Below, in pieces: positions 22,329-34,231 of a stretch of DNA of 64,000 nt. The DNA lies in the NCBI GenBank assembly GCA_029817715.1, contig JARUPY010000189.1, positions 868,001 through 932,000 of the forward strand. Reading direction: 5' to 3'. Positions within the stretch are counted from its first letter, which is position 1. Each line of letters starts with the position of its first letter. The stretch comes from Melastoma dodecandrum (taxonomy: Eukaryota; Streptophyta; Magnoliopsida; Myrtales; Melastomataceae). A program made the translations under genes and the position numbers. The notes under the pieces were generated by a model. It saw nothing but the letters and a program-made list of their open reading frames with translations. It had not been told where the DNA came from and ran no database searches.

Positions 22329-25300
22329 ATGGAGATCGAGTCAGGGTTGGGAGATGGTCATGGTGGTAATAACAACATTAGTGTTGTCCTCGGCGGGGGG
22401 CTCAGCCCCTTGAGCATGACCCTTTGGAGGGACAAGGCGAGAGAGGGCGAGATTGTGGGGGACGTCTCCGCGAGGCTCACGTGGAAGGACCTGACGGTGA
22501 CTGTTACGCACAGCAACGGCGAGACCCAGAAGGTCCTTGAGGGGCTTACTGGGTATGCAGAGCCAGGAACGCTCACGGCTCTCATGGGTCCATCAGGGTC
22601 AGGAAAGTCGACCCTTCTCGATGCGCTCTCAAGCCGGCTGGCGGCCAATGCTTTCCTCACCGGCACTATCCTGTTGAACTGCCGCAAGACGAAGCTCTCC
22701 TTTGGGACCGCCGTAAGATATATCTATCATTGTTCATTCATACATGATACTTTCTTTGTTAGGAAGGGTAGATGGATATGGGAGATTGAATCCAAGGGCA
22801 ACAAATGACAAACCGGGCATGATTTCTAACCGTATCGATCGAGACATCTCGTCCCCATTATTTATTTTGTTGGGGGCCAAGGAATTTAATGAAATGGACC
22901 ATATAGTTTGGTTGAGTTAATTGTCTATGTCATTTTGGGAAACTAAGAAATATTTTGCCGCCCAGGTTGAAATGTGATGATCAGTTTTTTGTTCGTGAAA
23001 TGTTTAGGCTTATGTGACCCAAGATGATAACCTGATCGGCACACTTACGGTGAGGGAGACGATATCGTACTCAGCCAGGCTGAGGCTGCCGGATAAGATG
23101 CCGTGGGAGGAGAAGCGGGTGCTGGTCGAGAGCACAATCTCGGAGATGGGACTCCAGGACTGTGCCGACACGGTGATCGGGAACTGGCACCTGCGTGGGA
23201 TCAGCGGTGGCGAGAAGAGGCGAGTTAGCATCGCACTCGAGATCCTCATGAGGCCCCGGCTGCTTTTCCTTGACGAACCTACAAGTGGTCTCGACAGGTA
23301 ACATCATATTTTAGTCCTTTACTCCAGTTCCTTCAGCTCCGGGTAGCTTGGGCATTCGATCCTGAAGGGATGACCCTGTTTATGCAGCGCATCAGCATTC
23401 TTTGTGACACAGACGCTCCGCAGCTTGTCGAGGGATGGCCGGACCGTCATAGCATCAATTCACCAGCCTAGCAGTGAGGTGTTTGAACTGTTTGACAGGC
23501 TCTGCTTGCTCTCTGGTGGCAAGAATGTCTACTTCGGCCAGGTTTCGGAGGCATACGAGGTGACAGTCAATCTCTTTGCAGACGTCTTTATTCCCCAAAT
23601 CTTTCGGCTTTTGATTCTTGAAAGCATAGCGCAGTTCTTTGCTCAAGCTGGATTCCCTTGCCCTGCTCTGCGGAACCCCTCAGATCATTTCCTCAGATGC
23701 GTCAACTCCGATTTTGATAAAGTTAAGGCAACCCTGAAAGGATCAATGAAACTGAGGGTAAAAATACCATCTTGGCGTCAGTTTGTTTCTGGATAACTTA
23801 ATGATCATGTTCGTCTATGGAGCTCCGCTCTGAACCTTGGTTTTTTTTATGGAAATCCCAGCTTGAATCAACAGATGACCCTCTGGACAGGATTACGACG
23901 GCAGAAGCCATCAGAACTCTCTTGGACTTCTACCGCACCTCTCAGTACAGCTATGCAGCCAGATTGAAGGTTGAGGAGATGTCCAAAGTGGTAAAATTTT
24001 GCTTCATTTGCCCCCAAAATCATCTCATCTTCTAAATCAAACTTCGGAATCATAATCTTAACACTCACAAGAATGACCTCTCAAAACTGCAGAAAGGAAC
24101 GGTATTGGATTCAGGAGGAAGTCAGGCTAGTTTCTTCATGCAAGCATTCACCTTGACCAAGCGCTCCTTCATTAACATGTCGAGGGACTTCGGATACTAC
24201 TGGCTCCGTCTCATAATCTATATCCTGGTGACTGTCTGCATCGGGACGATATACCTGAATGTTGGCACAGGCTACAACTCAATCCTGGTATCTGCTCTCT
24301 TGGTGCCAATTCTGCAAAGCTAAGAAGTCACTCCCAGCTAAACTTCTCATCATTTTTTGTTGTCCTTTTCTTGGCATTTAACAGGCAAGGGGTGCCTGTG
24401 CATCTTTTGTGTTCGGCTTTGTCACATTCATGTCGATCGGCGGCTTTCCTTCCTTCGTGGAGGACATGAAGGTGAAGATAATTCCATTGAAAATCTGCAT
24501 ACATAATACTTACGCCAACAGGAATTCAAATTTCTTTCGACTGATCCATTGAGATGTTCCTCTTCTCAGGTTTTCCAGAGGGAAAGACTGAATGGGCATT
24601 ATGGTGTCGGCGCATTCGTGATCAGCAACACTTTTTCCGCAATGCCATTCCTCATCTTGATCACATTCCTCTCGGGGACTATCTGTTACTTTATGGTTCG
24701 CCTTCACCCAGGATTCATGCACTACCTCTTCTTTGTCCTTTGTCTCTATGCAAGTGTCACCGTTGTGGAGAGTTTGATGATGGCCATAGCCAGCATTGTC
24801 CCAAACTTCCTCATGGGCATCATAATAGGTGCTGGGATCCAGGTAAATATTTTAGAAAAGGGGGATTTGTCTTGTGGCCCATCCTTGTGGTTGTACAGAG
24901 GGAAGGCACTCGAATCTGATTTCAACATTTTTTGCCTGCTACTTTGTCAGGGGATATTCATGCTGGTATCAGGGTACTTCAGGCTTCCCAATGACATTCC
25001 TAAGCCTGTGTGGAGGTATCCCATGTCCTATATCAGCTTCCACTTCTGGGCTCTTCAGGTAATAAACAAAGAATTTGATGTGGCTGTCCCAACAAAAGTT
25101 CTGTCGTATCACAGTTTGAAACTGATCTATTAGCCGACCTTCAACTCAGGGGCAATACCAGAACGATCTCCAGGGTTTGATATTTGACAACCAGTCTCCA
25201 GATCTTCCCAGGATTCCTGGGGAGTACATCCTGGAGTACATCTTCCAGATAGATGTCCACCGGTCGAAGTGGATCGATCTAAGTGTCATCTTCTGCATGA

Positions 25301-25497
25301 TCGTCATATACCGACTCATCTTCTTCATCATGATCAAGATTAACGAGGATGTTACTCCCTGGGTCAGAGGTTACCTAGCAAAGAGAAGGATGCAACAGAA
25401 GAACGGCATTCAAATGGTGACTCCTGATGGTCTCACCCAATCGCCTTCTCTGAGGGCTTTCGTTACCAATCAATCCAACAAAAATGGTGGAAAGTAG
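22329..25497 (+). CDS. ABCG11: ABC transporter ABCG11-type (WBC11, cuticular wax and cutin export)
   Basis: Ten exons (22329-22712, 23008-23297, 23388-23559, 23635-23757, 23862-23990, 24093-24287, 24385-24471, 24570-24842, 24951-25058, 25150-25497), all in phase, give 702 aa, close to the 703 aa of Arabidopsis ABCG11. The half-transporter order is ATPase then membrane domain: Walker [10 protein letters not shown] (87-95), signature ISGGE (about 193-197), Walker B LLFLDE (213-218), then six hydrophobic helices from about residue 400. The tail [10 protein letters not shown] and TQSPSLR match ABCG11 closely. Family members dimerise in the plasma membrane of epidermal cells and export cuticular lipids. 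A Cys replaces the usual Gly in the LLNGRK turn after Walker A, outside the catalytic motifs. Complete and probably functional. Confidence 0.95.
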
Positions 25498-26230
25498 GAC
25501 CAATCAAACACAATCTCTCAAGTATACCAAGCTACTGAGATATTAGTATGTATGATATATTTATACAGAAGGGATCTTCTTGCTAAATTCTTTGACTCTA
25601 GTTGCAGTTGCTATGCATTATAGAGAAGCAAGTAACCGGACTCGTTCCTTCTACATCTATAGAAAACCGTCGATTTCAACATAGAGTAGCACAAACTCAA
25701 TTGTTGCTCTGCTCATCTTCTATCTACCATCTTAAACTCTCGAGCGCAATTGAATGATCTCTCATCTACTATGCCCTTAGTCCGTAAGCTGTCATTGTCA
25801 AGACCCCACAACAGTTCATTATTTGTTCGCTTCATTATGCAGGGTACCATGTGATTTACAGAGCAGTGTTTCGTGATGACAACAACCAGAACATCAAAAA
25901 TGGTAAAGAGCAGTGAGATGTACGTACTTTGCTGAAACTCCGCCTGTAGATAACCATGCCATTCTCGTCATCATGGAAATCTAGCTGTTTGCTTGACAGA
26001 GCCAAATTAATAACCAAAAAATCAAATAAATCCAACTGGTCAATCTCTAAAAGAGAAAACAAGCCATCCAACCCATCCAGGTTCGAAATAAAGATTTCCC
26101 TTGAAAAATTGAGGTAAGTGCAATAAATAACTGAACATCTAAAGCTCTACACAAGACGACCACTGGAAAGGGAAAGAAAGAAATGATGTTTCACGCCTAT
26201 TAAATAACTCCTTGAAAGGAGACATAAAAA
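25498..26230. other. 3' flank of ABCG11, no further gene seen
   Basis: Probably holds the 3' UTRs of the two convergent genes. Short minus-strand ORFs around 25856-26071 look like non-coding or decayed sequence downstream of the RPA-interacting-like gene. Confidence 0.45.
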
Positions 26231-27284
26231 TTATCCATTGTGAAGAAGCTCTATGACAATATCAAATGTATCACAGCCAGGACAAGTAATATATAGAGCC
26301 GTGAAGTCAAGGATTGTCTCTAAGCTGAAAGTTGGCTTCGATCTACAGCCCCGATCTAGATGGTCAGCATGAGCCTCCGCTAGCCGTAATCTAAGCATGT
26401 CTAAATTAACCTGAGATAGCACCATTTCAGATGTCAACTGCATGAGATAGATTTAAAACAGTAAAAAAAGTTGATTAGCCAGGGCAAAGAATGGAGAGAA
26501 GGAAACCTCGTTACTCCTCTTGAGTTTCAGCTCACAAGAACTACAAAATATGATACTATTGTTCTCTTGCACCTGCCCCTTCTTGCAAATGGGAATACCA
26601 AGTCCGCTTGCTTACCTGGAAGTGCATCATCAGAGTTTGACATGTTATCATGTTACTAAGATGATAGGGACTTTCATCATGATAAAATAAAGCATGCTAC
26701 ACAGGACAAGAGAAGTACGAGCATTACTCTTTGACTTGTCAAGCAAAATAAAATCTGAATTAGAAAGCGAAAATGAATGGCACCATTTACAATTTCTATC
26801 TCAACCTGTTCTTCATTTAACTGCATCTGTTCTAGAACTGCCTCAGCCAAATACCGATCTTCTTCATCCTCCCAAGTTTCAGCATATTCCTGCTTGCCAG
26901 CTGAAGCCAAGAGCACACGCTGGCAATAATGATGAGTAGGAATTTCACTAAAAATTCCATAAATAACAAAAAGAAGGATTTTGAATTTCTCTCTTGAAAG
27001 ATCTTCAAGAATGCTTCCAAGATCTTTATTAAGTGAGATAGCAAGTGCACATACTGATATAAGGACGGTCGTTGCTTCGCCACACCTCAACCACCGTCGT
27101 CTACTGGAGGTATCAACTTGCTGGTTATCGAGTAAGCGAGGCGACGAGAAAAGCAACGAGCAAGACGATTCTCAGGCGACGAGTAACCCAAAGGACAATA
27201 CGATCTGATGGTTCAGGTCTAACAACTTGTATCCCAAAAGTCGCACCTGCTTCACTACTTTGCTCCATTATCTTTTTTAGATCT

Positions 27285-27635
27285 TGTTGGGGAAATTAAA
27301 TATTTCATTTCTTTATCTTCTGATTTTATTTCCCTTATCTTTTATTTTGTTTCCTTTATTGTCGCCTATATAAGCCCTTGCCTTCTAAGAGTTGATCAGC
27401 TTAGATTATTCCAGGCGATTAAACCCAGATTAGACTTTTGTCTTTCTATCCGAAGGGGTGGATTCTCTTTCAACCTCGTTCTCCATTTGGTGGATTCCAA
27501 CTGCAGATTGAGTAGAGCGTATCAACCGGTGATGGTGAATCTATATCCTCCGTGTTGTTCCCCGCCCTCATTCTTGTTTACGATGGTGTATTTGTATTCG
27601 TGTGACAGGCGAATTATATCTGAGTCTTATTTCAC
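27285..27635 (+). mobile_element. LTR-like segment (possible truncated retroelement)
   Basis: Begins TGTTGGGGAAATTAAA, has a TATA-like element (TATATAAGCCC) about 80 bp in, and ends ...TTTCACA followed by GTGGTAT, which resembles the start of a tRNA-Met primer site. I find no matching second LTR and no target duplication (GATCT versus GTGGT), so it would be a truncated copy. It lies in the large intron of the RPA-interacting-like gene. Confidence 0.35.
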
Positions 27636-27812
27636 AGTGGTATATCTGTATTCGTAGAGGTTGATCTCAACCTATCCTTTTCATACCTATCCCGTTCAGC
27701 TATCCCGCTTCATCATCTACCCTTCTGACCATTCGCATGTCACTCCATTCCGCACCCTTAGTAACGTTCCCATTCGTTTCGGTATTGGAATCATCTTTTC
27801 CTTGCCGTCCCC

Positions 27813-27934
27813 GCACCACATACATTTCCAGTCAGTATCAAACTAGGCCCTGCACCACATACATTTCCAGTCGGTATTCGTTTCATATCCGTCCCCGCAC
27901 CACATACATTTCCAGTCGGTATCAAACTAGGCCC
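27813..27934 (+). repeat. Three imperfect direct repeats of ~26-39 bp
   Basis: The unit GCACCACATACATTTCCAGT appears at about 27813, 27852 and 27897. The first and third copies are followed by the same CAAACTAGGCCCT, and the second directly follows such a stretch. The last copy runs into the MITE-like sequence that starts with GGCCCTATTTGG. Confidence 0.7.
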
Positions 27935-28092
27935 TATTTGGTAGAAGGAAACGTGGTCCGTTTTCTGTTTTTGTGTTTGTTACCTGAAAACAAAAGACAG
28001 TCTTCTAAATTTTCAGAGGAAAACGTTTTTTTGGGTTTTCAGTTTTCGTTTCCTGTTTTCCACGTTTTCTGTAAACAAACAGGGCAGGTCCT
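27929..28092. mobile_element. MITE-like insertion
   Basis: About 160 bp with imperfect inverted ends: the left starts GGCCCTATTTGG, and the right end read in reverse is TGCCCTGTTTGTTTAC. The inside is T-rich on the left and A-rich on the right, so it could fold. It abuts the exon of the RPA-interacting-like gene directly after IFYED. No convincing target duplication is seen. Confidence 0.45.
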
Positions 28093-29124
28093 CATAAAAG
28101 ATCCTCTGCATTTCTAACAGAATTTCTTCGCCATATGATCTCATCTTCCCTACAGATGAAATCAGAGACTTTAGATTCATCATCTACAGAAGTATCTCGA
28201 AGCCATTTCAGTTCAACAGAAACAATCCCTCGAAAGGCTTCCTTTATGGTGTCCAGAAAGGTAATTGGCTTATCTACCATCATTTTCTCACCCGAGAAAG
28301 AAACTCAAACAAGAAAATGACTAGCCCCACACAGACATTAATTTCATCTTATCACCGATCTGCAAACTAAATAAAATACAAAAGATAGAGCAACGGACGT
28401 GAGAAGCACACTTAACTCCTGCATTCACCTTCATCTTATCATATCTAGGATCAAAACTCGAAACCTATAATACTAAATTACAAAACCTCACCTAGACCTG
28501 AAATCCCAAACTCTAACTCAAATTAAACCTCCAAATCTTAACCCTAACACAGAAACCCAAAACATTAACCATAAACTCGAACGCTGAACCTTAAATTGAA
28601 ACACAAACTTCTAAGTCCTCATTTTAAACCTCAAATGAAATCCTAAACCCTAAAATCTAACCCAAACTCCCAAAATTGCATATCCTAAAATTCCTAAAAT
28701 TAACTTATCGAAAAAAATCCTAAAACCCTAAAAAAAATCGTGGAACGTTCAAGGAGAACAAATCAAGTGAAACGATAATGCCAATAACGAAATAGCAAAA
28801 GATGATCCTACCTTATGATCAGTAGCAGACGGAGTGGCGGACAATCTCATACTCCATATCAGTCCAGTCCTGTCATCCCTCACACTCTGACAACAGCTCT
28901 CTCTCAACTACAAATCCAAAGGATCCACCGCAATCAACAACGAATAATCACCACATCATTTCCAACCAAAATGAAAATCGAGGACGAAAGTCGAGAACCT
29001 TTTGCTTCCAGGAAGCGCGATTATTGAATTCGGGGTGCGACTTCAGTGGCGTCCTCTGGTGATGTTGCGGCGTCGCGGGTAAGGAATCGACGGCGGAGCC
29101 CGTCTCTTCGGCGACGGGATTCAT

Positions 29125-29472
29125 CGTCCGGCTGGCGGGAGATCTCCGATAGTCTTTAGCGGGAAAACTCAATCGTCTTTATCAAGCTTATAGAGTGGGA
29201 TGCTATTAGATTTTCCCGTTCATTATATTTATTTGTAACAACTTGCTGCGAGGAAAATCCGTCATTACCCCTAACACAATATCAGCCGTCATCGTTACCG
29301 TCATCGTCACCGAGGCGTTGGTAGGGGAAAGAAACCTCCTCGGCCCTGTTTGGATTGGCCGATCGATCGATCTCCACTTCCTCCCCCGCCGACAGCCGCC
29401 GCCGCTTCGCCAGAGAGATCTGGCGGTTCTCGGCGTTCTTTGCTTGGGAAGGTAGAGGGCAGAAGGCTCAAG
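29125..29472. promoter_or_regulatory. Short divergent promoter region
   Basis: Only 348 bp separate the start codons of the RPA-interacting-like gene (-) and the 156-aa protein gene (+). The 3' part is GC-rich and probably 5' UTR. No TATA box stands out. Confidence 0.4.
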
Positions 29473-31853
29473 ATGCCGGAGAATCCCTTTGCTTCGGCTT
29501 CCGCGACGGATGCTTCATCTGCCGTCAGGCGATATGCTCCCCCGATTCAAAGGTCTTGCCCTAGTGATCCGCTTGATTTCCGTTCTATGCTCGCTCCTTT
29601 GCTCTGATGGTTCCTTTTACTTGCAGGAATCGGTTGAACAGGCGAAAGTCCGGCGGTAATCTGATTCCAACTCCGTGCAATTATCGTGTCATAATGAGAG
29701 TCTCTCTCTTTCTAGAGTTTGCGAACTTTGGATAGTTTCTGTGGTGTGCTCCAGAATTGATCTGTGGATTATCGAGCCGATTGAGCTTTGCTTTTCAATG
29801 ATTTAGACTAGGTTTTCATCATAGGCATTCCCAAATGATATCCGCATCCAACGACACTAAATGTTTCTGATATTGGACTTTGTTTGCCTTAGGGGCTAGT
29901 GTGAATTTCCTCCCATTGATGGTGTAAAGGTCTAACTTGTGTTCTGGAAGGTTTGGACCTGTCTAGCTAACTGGAGTTGATTTTCAAATCTACTCTGTTA
30001 AAATCATCACTTGAAGTGACGATTTTTAAAATACGTCGTCACTAAGTGACGACTTTCATTAAAATTGAAAAAAGTCGTCACTTGGAGTGACGACATTAAT
30101 TAAAATAGGAGGTAAAGTCATTGATAATAAGATCCAATATTAATGAAAGTCGTCATTTCAAGTGACTACTTTTACCAATTTTAGTGAAAGTTGTCACTGG
30201 GTAAATTTGGAATTTTTTTCATTGCCCCCCTCTTCGCTCAATGTTTTCTCCAGCCAGGGTATTTTGGTTCAAAACTACATTATGCTTAATATTAGAAGTT
30301 GATTGCCACTTCAGCTAGGCCTTTTTTTCCCTTCTCCTATGCCAGGCTACAGTTATCTTGGGAATAATGTAATGGGAAGGCTCAAATTTTCCCGTTGCCA
30401 TTGGACATCTGTTATACGTTAATCTGGTCCACCCCACTTCTTCTGTTGCGGCAAAAGATAACCTTTAGCTGAAATTCAGAATCTTTATACATGATTAAGT
30501 GTAATCTTGTTGTTGTGGTTGATTTTGATCGTCCTTTTCCATTCCCCTTTGATTGAATGACCTTTGAAGGTTGGGGCTATTGAATCCATGGTATTATTGT
30601 GTGTCTGATTGTGCGATTTCCTGTGATTTCTTAGAGCAACTGGATCGATCAAGCAGTCTTTCTGCTAGTGACAGTGAGAAGAGTTTCACTGGTTCTTCAA
30701 GATATGTTTTAAACGATCACAGGGATGCTGGGAGCAATAATTTCTTGATGGAGCCTCCACCTTCAAGATTGGTTTATTTGGAGGGATGTTGCAGCAGCGA
30801 AGCTCACCGGCTTCTAAATGACCGTATGGCTTCTTGTGCCGAATTCTAGTCATTGTACTTGTTAGACCTTTCTATATTCTCACCATTTCAAATAGATACC
30901 AGCTCGCAGGATAACATTATTGTGTGCTATGCTACCCCCGGACCTGAATACTGTCCTAAAGGGTTTAGTGTCCTCTTGATTGTAAATTTTCCGTCTTGTC
31001 CAGGAAATGAACCATGCTTCCCGATGTCTAAAACATTTGGAAAATAATATGGACCGATTTTATGATTTCATACCTTTCAGAGATAAATGAGAGGCATTGA
31101 AGCACTATATGTCCTCTTCCTCTCCCCCTCTCATAAGCTCAAAATGTCTTATCCTGTTATGAAAAGTTTGGCAAGTGGCGACAATTTTTTGCGCCGATCT
31201 CTTCTGGCAATAAACTTTGAATGAGTTTTTCCTTGGTGTTCAACTTATTTTTGTTCAATAATGTCAGAGGTTTCTATACATGAAAAGAAGAAATAATTAA
31301 TTCTTTTGTGTAAGTTCCTTGAATTGCAAAGGCATGGGGAAAATATAGAGTCAATGAAGAACTTCATGAAGTTCTGGGCTGATCTCTATTTTTTACATGT
31401 TGACAACCTGACCAGTTGCTTTGTTCTTTCAGGCTGGGCAGCTGCTTTGCATTGCTTCAATGATCCAAACATAGATTTATCGGGTATGAGAATGGTTCAC
31501 ACTTAAAAAAAACAACGTTTTGCTTGAGAGATTCAAGTGTTCCCTTTTTCTGTAAAATGGTACCGAAGGCTGTAAAATTTACCCAGTTTCCCTCAATATT
31601 TTGGCTTTAGAAAGACCTGTCATGTATTCTGGAAGCAGTGCATCAGCATGGGGGCAAGCCAAACTTCCTCATCAGGTAGGCTGACAGTTTCAACCCGAAG
31701 TTCAACCTAACAAGGACATATTTCCCCGTGCGTGGCTGATCTTCCACTTTTGAATGCGTTCTCCTGAAGCTGATATCCCCTGGCAGCAATCCCCAGATGG
31801 ACTTCTTGGCCGAGCTCCGGCGTGCGATGCATAATGCAAATGCAGGATTCTAG
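29473..31853 (+). CDS. Conserved small plant protein of unknown function (156 aa)
   Basis: Six exons (29473-29552, 29627-29655, 30635-30823, 31433-31483, 31611-31675, 31797-31853). All junctions are GT-AG and the phases agree, giving 156 aa. The N-terminus is Ala/Ser-rich followed by a short basic patch (NRLNRRKSG). The middle is Ser-rich and polar. The C-terminal half is the most conserved-looking, with LEGCCSSEAHRLLNDRWAAA, MYSGSSASAWGQAKLPHQ and a final helix, MDFLAELRRAMHNANAGF. There is no signal peptide or membrane segment. I believe related proteins exist in other eudicots, but I cannot name a family or function. The second intron (29656-30634) contains the palindrome array described separately. 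Confidence 0.65.
29999..30205. repeat. Array of short palindromes in an intron (GTCGTCACT-n-AGTGACGAC)
   Basis: Four palindromic units lie at 30004-30022, 30035-30053, 30074-30094 and 30149-30169, and a half unit follows near 30186. Units two and three are perfect 9-bp inverted arms with 1-nt and 3-nt centres. The spacers are AT-rich. Not explained by the gene it sits in. Confidence 0.85.
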
Positions 31854-32553
31854 ATTTCGCACAGAGGGGACGCAAGAACGAGCTTCACCGTCTCCCTCGA
31901 ACAGATCTCGTCGAGTTCAATGGAGCACTGTTGCAATCTTTCAGTTTGTTTGAGATGAACGAATTGGATCTCTCCTCTGTTGAGACTTCCGAAATTGGAA
32001 CTGTTGCTAATGGGGATGTTTGTCAAAGTGCATGACGCTGTTAGGTCGCATTGTATGGATACTTGTGGAAGTCCAGTCGATCGTGGGTGATAGTCAAACA
32101 CCGGAGCCTGTCCTGTGGATTAGTGAAGAGACCATTTCAAGTGTGTGGTCGAAGCAGTGTTCTTTTACAGAGTGCTTTGTTCATTTCTCCTGGAGGGTAG
32201 ATAGCCCACGTAAAAATAATCTTCTTGCCAAACTGCAGCATCTTCTGCGTCCTGTGTGGATGTGAGATCCCAGGTTTCTGTCGTGGCCCCACTAAATCCC
32301 CCATGTTGCAGACATGCTAATCAAACTATAAACTACATCCCCAGTTGCTTCCCAAGCCAAGAATTTACTTTTAAAAAAATCAGAATTAATAAAAAAAAAA
32401 TTGAAAATAACTAACTCAATTATTTAACCTATTGCGTGGTATTAATCTATTGCTCGATTTATTTATTTTTTGTCCTTTTTTTTTATCTTGAATCCGCCAA
32501 CTTTTATTTGCGTCGTTGAGAAGGGCAGGGCGGCGGTGACAAGACCAACAAGG

Positions 32554-34231
32554 ATGAATGAGGTTGGATTCTTGGGATTGGGAATAATGGGGAAGGCAAT
32601 GGCCATGAATCTCCAGAACAACGGTTTCAATGTCACTGTTTGGAATAGAAGCCAATCCAAGGTAAACACCCTCTTCCCCCGCGTCGGAGACTGGTGTTCT
32701 TCCCTGGCCTTTTTCTTGGAAAAGATCGTACCTTGATGCGCATTTGTGATTACCCTTTTGGTGGAAATGTTGGTGTGGTGCTTCCCTTTGTATTCCACGT
32801 CTCGAGTCTGTGTTATGTGGCCGTTGTCCGGAATCTGTGCAAGGGATGGATCACCGGGCCCGGGTTTTATGGATTGATTCTCGGAGCTATGAGCTTCTCC
32901 TTTTCCTTTTCGTGTTCCTTGGTCCTTTTCGTTTTAGTGCGACGAACTGGTGAAGCACGGGATTTCGATTGGAGAATCCCCGGCTGCGGTGATTGGGAAG
33001 TGCAAGTACACCATCGCCATGTTATCTGATCCGGAGGCCGCTCTTTCGGTCAGTGACTGCTCCTCTTGCTCGTGAACCAGTTGTCTCTGTTGATCCCTCC
33101 CCCCTGGATGTTCCTATGACTTGTCTCCTTGCTAGGTTGTCTTCGGCAAGGCTGGCGTTCTCGAGGAAATATGCAACGGTAAAGGCTACATTGACATGTC
33201 GACAGTTGATGCTGAAACCTCGACGAAAATCAGTGAGGTCAGAACCGATTTCGCAGCGCCTTGCTTTGCCCTCTCTTTTTTCTGAGCCTTTTGGATTTTG
33301 ACTGCACTCAGGCGATCAAATCGAAGGGTGGTTGCTTCCTCGAGGCTCCTGTCTCGGGTAGCAAGAAACCCGCAGAAGATGGACAGTTGATCATCCTAGC
33401 GGCAGGAGAAAAGGTTTGTTATACCGAAACCACTCCCTGCTCAACAGCTATCTGTATCTTTCGTGATTGGACGACTTTTTTGTACACATAGGCACTGTAT
33501 GATGAAATGCTTCCTGCTTTCAACGTCCTTGGAAAGAAGTCCTACTTCCTAGGCCTTGTCGGGAATGGTGCGAAAATGAAGATAGTAGTCAACATGATTA
33601 TGGGCAGGTAATCAAGGCCACACTTATCATTCCTAGTCAAGGATCGACCTGCAGTCAGATTACAACGTCTTTTTCTGCAATGACATTGAACATGGATATC
33701 GCTGTTTTTGCAGCATGATGAATGCATTGTCCGAAGGGCTAGAACTGGCTGACAGAAGCGGATTGGACTGTCACGAATTGCTCGATGTGTTGGTATGATA
33801 AAACAAATATTTTATCAAGTCCAGTACATCATCTGCATTAGTAATGTTCTTGGTTTTTGTTGTCCGGCAGGATCTCGGGGCAATTGCCAATCCCATGTTC
33901 AAGCTAAAAGGGCCTGCGATGATTAAGAACAGTTATCCTCCTGCATTTCCTCTGAAACATCAGCAGAAAGACATGAGGCTAGCACTTGCTCTCGGGGACC
34001 AGAACGCTATCTCGATGCCAGTAGCAGCAGCAGCTAACGAGGTTAGAACAGCCTCTTTCAAAAGTAAATGAAAGAACATATAGGGAGTCAAAGAATGCAG
34101 TATTGTGCCTAAGGATCACTGTGTCCATTCATCTGCAGGCATTCAAGAAAGCCAGGAGCATGGGGTTTGGCGATCTCGACTTCTCAGCTGTTCATGAAAC
34201 CGTTAGGTCGCTTAAGAAGAAGTCATCTTGA
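32554..34231 (+). CDS. GLYR1: Glyoxylate/succinic semialdehyde reductase 1
   Basis: Eight exons (32554-32661, 32938-33048, 33136-33237, 33312-33413, 33492-33607, 33714-33792, 33871-34041, 34139-34231), in phase, give 293 aa. It belongs to the beta-hydroxyacid dehydrogenase family. A Rossmann motif GLGIMG is at residues 8-13 and a WNR segment follows beta-strand 2. The substrate loop is PVSGSKKPAEDGQL. The catalytic lysine lies in GNGAKMK at about 171, equivalent to Lys170 of Arabidopsis GLYR1. The enzyme reduces glyoxylate and succinic semialdehyde with NADPH, detoxifying aldehydes from photorespiration and the GABA shunt. No transit peptide is present, so the cytosolic isoform is more likely than plastid/mitochondrial GLYR2. 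Unlike Arabidopsis it ends in KKKSS and lacks the SRE tripeptide. Confidence 0.95.

Larger units (their letters stand above)
26231..29124 (-). pseudogene. RPA-interacting-protein-like gene, apparently decayed
   Basis: Homology to plant RPA-interacting protein (nuclear import partner of replication protein A) can be followed on the minus strand. Exon 1 is 29124-28999 (ends in an ASWKQK block). Exon 2 is 28907-28812 (VRDDRTGLIWSMR). An exon starting at 28241 carries the IVSVELK segment. A segment ending near 26816 contains ETWEDEEDRYLAEAV. A zinc-binding exon ends at 26507. The last exon, 26410-26231, contains RLAEAHADHLDRGCRSKP and a C-x2-C pair. Two lesions are visible: in the third exon the frame breaks between EDEIIW and EEILLEMQRIFYED, as if a few codons were deleted. 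In the zinc exon the usual CPxC reads IPIC with an apparent extra base. The intron at 26.9-28.1 kb has gained transposon-like sequence. A misassembly or alternative splicing could mimic this. Confidence 0.6.

Noticed and set aside
27661..28117. Plus-strand ORF with repeated HHIHFQ-like peptide units
   Set aside because: Produced by the direct repeats at 27813-27934 and the MITE-like insert; no independent support.
32020..32265. 81-codon ORF downstream of the 156-aa protein gene
   Set aside because: No motifs, lies in the expected 3' UTR, and does not splice to the upstream gene.
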